Positions 60,594-64,000 of a stretch of DNA of 64,000 bases are shown here, piece by piece. Every line of letters starts with the position of its first letter. The first letter of the stretch is position 1. Location of the stretch: assembly GCF_900102375.1 (NCBI RefSeq), contig NZ_FNBO01000001.1, forward strand, positions 372,001-436,000, read 5' to 3'. Source of the DNA: Halorubrum xinjiangense. Its GTDB lineage: Archaea > Halobacteriota > Halobacteria > Halobacteriales > Haloferacaceae. Under the pieces are notes generated by a model, which saw only the letters and a list, made by a program, of their open reading frames with translations, had not been told where the DNA came from and searched no databases. The position numbers were made by a program, and so were the translations under genes.

Positions 60594-61463
60594 TCAGTCC
60601 CCCGTGGCGACGCGGGTCGTCTCGCGCACGTCGTCGAGCGCGCTCCCGAGGTCGGCGCCGGCGTCGGCGGCGCGCTCTAAGACCACGTCGGCCATGAGCG
60701 GCTCCGTCCCCACCGCGCCCGCGTACCAGATCCGGGTGCCGTCGACCTCAGTGGGCACGTCGTACCCCTCGGTGTGGTCCTCGCAGAGCCCCACGTCCTC
60801 CGGGATGTCTTCCTGGGTGTGGTAGCCGTCGGCGATGAACAGCGGGACCAGCACCACGTCGTCGCTCTCGAAGAACTCGGGGAGGTCGTCGACCTCCGGG
60901 TCCTCGTCCATGTACAGCGCCTTCACCTCGTCGAAGCGGTCGCGCTCGGCGATCCGGTCGGCGTGGTACTCGATCGCCTTCGCCGAGTTCTCGTTGCGCT
61001 CGGTGCCGTGGCCGACGACGGCGAGGCCGAAGTCGTCGCCCACGTCGGGGTCGTCCGTCACCGACTCCGCGCGCCGGACGATCACGTCGGTCATCGCGCG
61101 GTGGGTCCCGACCGGGCCGCAGTAGTGGACCTCGCGGTCGATATCCTCGGCGACGAGGGTGGCCTGATCGGCCGAGAGCCCGTCGGAGTCCCACTCGGAG
61201 ACGTCCCAGCCGGCGAGCCGGAGCTCGCGGGGGATCACCTGCTCGGTGAAGTACCCCTCCGAGATGAAAAGCGGGACGACGTAGATCTCGTCGCCCTCGA
61301 CGGTGCGCAGCACCTCCCGGAAGTGCGGTTCCTCCTTCCAAAACCCGGTGCGGACCTCGTCGAGGGCACCGGTAGCGCGGATCGTGTCGGCGTGGTCGTA
61401 CGTCGGCGCGCTCGACTCGGGGTTGAGGTGGGAGCCGTGCGCGACGATGACGAGCGACTGCAT
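60594..61463 (-). CDS. cbiX: Sirohydrochlorin cobaltochelatase CbiX (two-domain form)
   Basis: This 289-residue protein repeats the chelatase fold: LVIVAHGSHLNPESSAPTYD with EIYVVPLFISEGYFTEQVI, and later AVVGHGTERNENSAKAIEY with VVLVPLFIADGYHTQEDIPE. The metal-site His residues lie in AHGSH/GHGTE and in EGYFT/DGYHT loops. It inserts Co2+ into sirohydrochlorin at the start of anaerobic B12 synthesis. This suits a genome with B12-dependent methylmalonyl-CoA mutase (window start). Upstream of, and in an operon with, the DR2241-like gene. Confidence 0.95.
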   Translation of the reverse strand: MQSLVIVAHGSHLNPESSAPTYDHADTIRATGALDEVRTGFWKEEPHFREVLRTVEGDEIYVVPLFISEGYFTEQVIPRELRLAGWDVSEWDSDGLSADQATLVAEDIDREVHYCGPVGTHRAMTDVIVRRAESVTDDPDVGDDFGLAVVGHGTERNENSAKAIEYHADRIAERDRFDEVKALYMDEDPEVDDLPEFFESDDVVLVPLFIADGYHTQEDIPEDVGLCEDHTEGYDVPTEVDGTRIWYAGAVGTEPLMADVVLERAADAGADLGSALDDVRETTRVATGD

Positions 61464-61586
61464 ACCCGTACTGGGGCCGCGCCGCTCTTAGGGACTTCGG
61501 AGGCTGCGAGCCGCCGAGAACGCGAGCCGCCGCCGGCGAACGCCCCGACCGAAACGATCTTGCCCGGCCGACGCGCAACCCCGCGC

Positions 61587-62132
61587 ATGTCGCTGGCAGC
61601 CGAGACGCGCGAGGCGGTCAGAGCACACCCGTTCGTCCGCGACGCGCTCCGCGCCGGACTGGTGAACCACAGCGCAGCCGCGACCTGGCTCGCGGAGCGC
61701 GCCGACCTCGACGGCGACCCGGACGCGATCGCGGCCGCGCTCCGCCGGTTCCGCGAGGACCTGCCGCCGTACGAGGCCGACGCCCGGACCGCGAGCGTCT
61801 CGATGCGGAGCGGGGTGGGCGTAGTTGACGCCGCGGACGACAGCCGCACGGGCGAGCCGGACGACGGCCGCACGGACGACGCTCCGCTCCTCCGCGTCGG
61901 CGACGCAGCGGTCGTCGACGGCGGCGACCAGACGGCGATCCTCGCGACCGGCGACGTCGACCCCGCGGCGCTGGCGAGCGCGCTCGACCGGCTCGCGGCC
62001 GCGGACGTCGAGGTCGCGGCCGCGGGCGTGTCCGGCGACGCGCTCGTCTGCGTCGTCTCCCGGCGCGACGGCGCAAGTGCGGTGCGCGTCGTCGAGGCGA
62101 CGCTGGAGGCGGTGCCAGGCGACGAGCGCTGA
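61587..62132 (+). CDS. Haloarchaeal DUF7523-like protein
   Basis: The protein has 181 residues from the ATG at 61587 (MSLAAETREAVRAHPFVRDA). Its first third is a helix-turn-helix-like segment (RAGLVNHSAAATWLAERADL, DAIAAALRRFREDLPPYEAD). The remainder resembles an ACT-like beta domain (GDQTAILATGDVDPAALASA, VAAAGVSGDALVCVVSRRDG). I associate it with a haloarchaeal DUF from memory. The HTH plus ligand-binding layout hints at a regulator. Divergent from cbiX. Confidence 0.8.
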   Translation: MSLAAETREAVRAHPFVRDALRAGLVNHSAAATWLAERADLDGDPDAIAAALRRFREDLPPYEADARTASVSMRSGVGVVDAADDSRTGEPDDGRTDDAPLLRVGDAAVVDGGDQTAILATGDVDPAALASALDRLAAADVEVAAAGVSGDALVCVVSRRDGASAVRVVEATLEAVPGDER

Positions 62133-62194
62133 CCGGTCGGCGGAGCACCAACCGGACGGCAGTGCGCGGACCGATCCTGTCCGGGAAGGCCTTT

Positions 62195-62746
62195 ATGCCG
62201 CCCTCTCCCCCACCGGATCCCGTGTTGCTCACGACCGCCTTCGTCTTCCACGTGCTCTCCGGCGCGCTGTGGACCGGCGCGACGCTGTACGTCGTCTACG
62301 CCACCCTGCCGCGGGCGGCCGACGGGACGCTCGGTCGCCCCGCGTTCGTCGACGCCGCGCACCGCCTGCTCATGATCACGCGCTGGACGGGGGTAGTCCT
62401 CCCCGTCACCGGTGCGTACATGGTCTGGCGGCTGTACACGCCGCTCGCGGCCCTCGCGACGACCCGGCGCGGATGGGCCGTGCTCGCGATGCTGTCGCTG
62501 TGGGGCGTCATGAACGGGCTCGTCGAACTGGGCGTCCTCCGGATGCGCCGCGAGGTCGACCCCGAGATCGGGTGGGGCCGATACATGGCCGAGGGGTTCC
62601 CGGTCGACGCGGTCGCGGGGACGGGGAGCGTCCCGGGGTCCGCCCGGTTAGCGTCCGTCGGCCGACCCTACCTGCTGGCGAGCGCGGGCCTCGCCGTCCT
62701 GTTACTTGTCGACGCCGCACTCCTCGCCGGCGGGGTTCCGGGGTGA
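62195..62746 (+). CDS. CopD-like four-helix membrane protein
   Basis: The protein has 183 residues from the ATG at 62195; a GTG at 62222 is an alternative that begins just before the first helix (MLLTTAFVFHVLSGALWTGA). His in VFHVLSGALWTG and further His/Trp in RLLMITRWTGVVLPVTGAYM resemble the CopD/transporter-associated fold that can bind heme or copper. The remainder has two more helices. Role unknown. Confidence 0.7.
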   Translation: MPPSPPPDPVLLTTAFVFHVLSGALWTGATLYVVYATLPRAADGTLGRPAFVDAAHRLLMITRWTGVVLPVTGAYMVWRLYTPLAALATTRRGWAVLAMLSLWGVMNGLVELGVLRMRREVDPEIGWGRYMAEGFPVDAVAGTGSVPGSARLASVGRPYLLASAGLAVLLLVDAALLAGGVPG

Positions 62747-62761
62747 CGGGGCCAAGTGGAG

Positions 62762-62769
62762 TATATAAA
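62762..62769 (+). promoter_or_regulatory. Orphan TATA-like box in the thermosome upstream region
   Basis: TATATAAA stands in G+C-rich DNA about 180 nt before the thermosome ATG. No start codon of a long frame follows at the usual spacing; the nearest is a seven-codon frame at 62807. It may start a short RNA or a long thermosome leader, or be a chance AT run. Confidence 0.35.
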
Positions 62770-62913
62770 CGGCGTCGAATTAGCTATCTCGCAGCGACAG
62801 AGATCAATGCTAACTCCCCGCATGAATTGAAGCCGAACGTCGCCGAGTCGTGTGTTTTTGTGCGAACAGCCTCGTCGCAGGCAGTCTGCGCGCGCCGGCC
62901 TTTCACCGAGTCA

Positions 62914-62921
62914 TTTATATA
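62914..62921 (+). promoter_or_regulatory. TATA-like box of the thermosome gene
   Basis: TTTATATA is centred about 28 nt before the ATG at 62946. Strong AT-rich TATA boxes of this kind are known for haloarchaeal heat-shock chaperonin promoters. Confidence 0.65.
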
Positions 62922-62945
62922 GAATCACAATCAATCAAACGCTGT

Positions 62946-64000
62946 ATGAGTCAGCGAATGCAGCAGGGTCAGCCGATGATCATCATGGGCGAGGACGCCC
63001 AGCGCGTCCAGGACAAGGACGCACAGGAGTACAACATCTCCGCGGCGCGCGGCGTCGCCGAGTCCGTCCGGTCGACGCTCGGACCGAAGGGGATGGACAA
63101 GATGCTCGTCAACTCGATGGGCGACGTCACCATCACCAACGACGGCGTCACCATCCTCCAGGAGATGGACATCGACAACCCGACCGCCGAGATGGTCGTC
63201 GAGGTCGCCGAGACCCAGGAGGACGAGGCCGGCGACGGAACGACCAGCGCGGTCGCCATCGCGGGCGAGCTGCTGAAAAACGCCCAGGACCTCCTCGAAC
63301 AGGACATCCACCCGACCGCGGTGATCAAGGGGTTCAACCTCGCGAGCGAGTACGCCCGCGAGCAGGTCGACGAGGTCGCCACGCAGGTCGACCCCGACGA
63401 CACGGAGACGCTGAAGAACGTCGCCGAGACGTCGATGACCGGCAAGGGCGCTGAGCTGGACAAGGACGTGCTCGCCGACCTCGTCGTCCGCGCGGTACAG
63501 GGCGTCACGGTCGAGGCCGACGACGGCTCCCACGTGGTCGACTTAGCGAACCTCAACATCGAGACGCGCACCGGCCGCGCGGCGGGCGAGTCCCGCCTGC
63601 TCACCGGCGCGGCGATCGACAAGGACCCGGTCCACGAGGACATGCCGACCGACTTCGAGTCGGCGAACGTCCTCCTCCTCAACGACCCGATCGAGGTCGA
63701 GGAGGCCGACGTCGACACCTCCGTCAACGTCGACTCCCCGGACCAGCTCCAGAAGTTCCTCGACCAGGAGGAAGAGCAGCTCCGCGAGAAGGTCGACCAG
63801 ATCGTCGACTCCGGCGCCGATGTCGTCTTCTGTCAGAAGGGCATCGACGACCTCGCGCAGCACTACCTCGCGAAGGAGGGCGTGCTGGCGGTCCGCCGCA
63901 CGAAGAAGTCCGACCTGACGTTCCTGAAGAACGTCCTCGGCGCGCCGATCGTCACGGACCTCGACTCCCTCTCCGCCGACGACCTCGCGGTCGGCTCGGT
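62946..64000 (+). CDS. Thermosome (group II chaperonin) subunit, 5' part (cut by window edge)
   Basis: The first 351 or so residues are in the window. The equatorial domain has IIMGEDAQRVQDKDAQEYNI, VRSTLGPKGMDKMLVNSMGD with TITNDGVTIL, and the ATP-site motif GDGTTSAVAIAGELL. The catalytic Asp is in that motif. The intermediate and apical domains follow (CQKGIDDLAQHYLAKEGVLA). Group II chaperonins fold proteins in an ATP-driven double ring with a built-in lid. Which subunit (alpha or beta) cannot be told from this end. Confidence 0.95.
   Translation, partial: MSQRMQQGQPMIIMGEDAQRVQDKDAQEYNISAARGVAESVRSTLGPKGMDKMLVNSMGDVTITNDGVTILQEMDIDNPTAEMVVEVAETQEDEAGDGTTSAVAIAGELLKNAQDLLEQDIHPTAVIKGFNLASEYAREQVDEVATQVDPDDTETLKNVAETSMTGKGAELDKDVLADLVVRAVQGVTVEADDGSHVVDLANLNIETRTGRAAGESRLLTGAAIDKDPVHEDMPTDFESANVLLLNDPIEVEEADVDTSVNVDSPDQLQKFLDQEEEQLREKVDQIVDSGADVVFCQKGIDDLAQHYLAKEGVLAVRRTKKSDLTFLKNVLGAPIVTDLDSLSADDLAVGS

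Overview
The window is high-G+C DNA from a halophilic archaeon, most likely Halorubrum or a close relative. The deduced proteins are acidic. Many genes have a TATA-like box about 27 nt before the start codon, which suggests leaderless transcripts. The gene set is archaeal and euryarchaeal: thermosome, replication factor C small subunit, ABCE1/RLI, archaeal CCA-adding enzyme, EMC6-like protein, archaemetzincin, and a tRNA intron with a bulge-helix-bulge (BHB) motif. No rRNA or CRISPR array was seen. The genus is inferred by eye, not from a search.

Layout. 1-4.1 kb: an alpha/beta hydrolase start, the methylmalonyl-CoA mutase B12 subunit with MeaB, a VOC protein and a Ca2+/Na+ exchanger. 4.2-10.1 kb: a complete phosphate operon on the minus strand (pstS-pstC-pstA-pstB-phoU plus a low-molecular-weight phosphatase/arsenate-reductase-like gene). 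10.4-18.2 kb: an Hdr-like membrane Fe-S oxidoreductase, a bioY-ecfA-ecfT biotin transporter behind a near-ideal BirA operator, a ribbon-helix-helix protein with a queuosine-precursor transporter, a beta-propeller protein and a HELAH-motif protein. 18.2-19.1 kb: non-coding, holding a structured repeat and an IS200/IS605-derived relic with an omegaRNA-like end. 19.1-34.4 kb: housekeeping genes (CNNM/CorC, TsaC, RLI, CtBP-like dehydrogenase, methyltransferase, ETF) and membrane or secreted haloarchaeal proteins. 34.4-37.4 kb: rfcS interrupted by a 649-residue intein in its Walker A motif. 37.4-48.5 kb: a phosphodiesterase, a PiT phosphate transporter with a 42-residue partner, YgfZ/GcvT-like protein, archaemetzincin, HAD hydrolase, two tRNAs flanking a PD-(D/E)XK nuclease gene, CCA-adding enzyme, paired CrcB fluoride channels and a HerA-like ATPase. 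48.6-54.7 kb: two PCMT-like methyltransferases, two Hsp20s, a photolyase and threonine deaminase. 54.7-58.4 kb: an HTH membrane protein, cysS and an APH-like kinase among two more repeat copies. 58.5-64 kb: prephenate dehydratase, DR2241 and CbiX, two small haloarchaeal genes and the 5' part of a thermosome gene.

The most unusual feature is a family of four dispersed 280-400 bp non-coding elements, two in each orientation (about 18.28, 37.39, 54.70 and 57.11 kb). All share several sequence blocks. Each folds into hairpins whose stem sequences differ between copies while pairing is kept, including a 14-21 bp stem flanked by a conserved GGG/GGG internal loop and, in three of four copies, a fully paired CAAAG/CTTTG helix. 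This covariation points to selection on structure (RNA or extruded DNA). I do not recognise the family.
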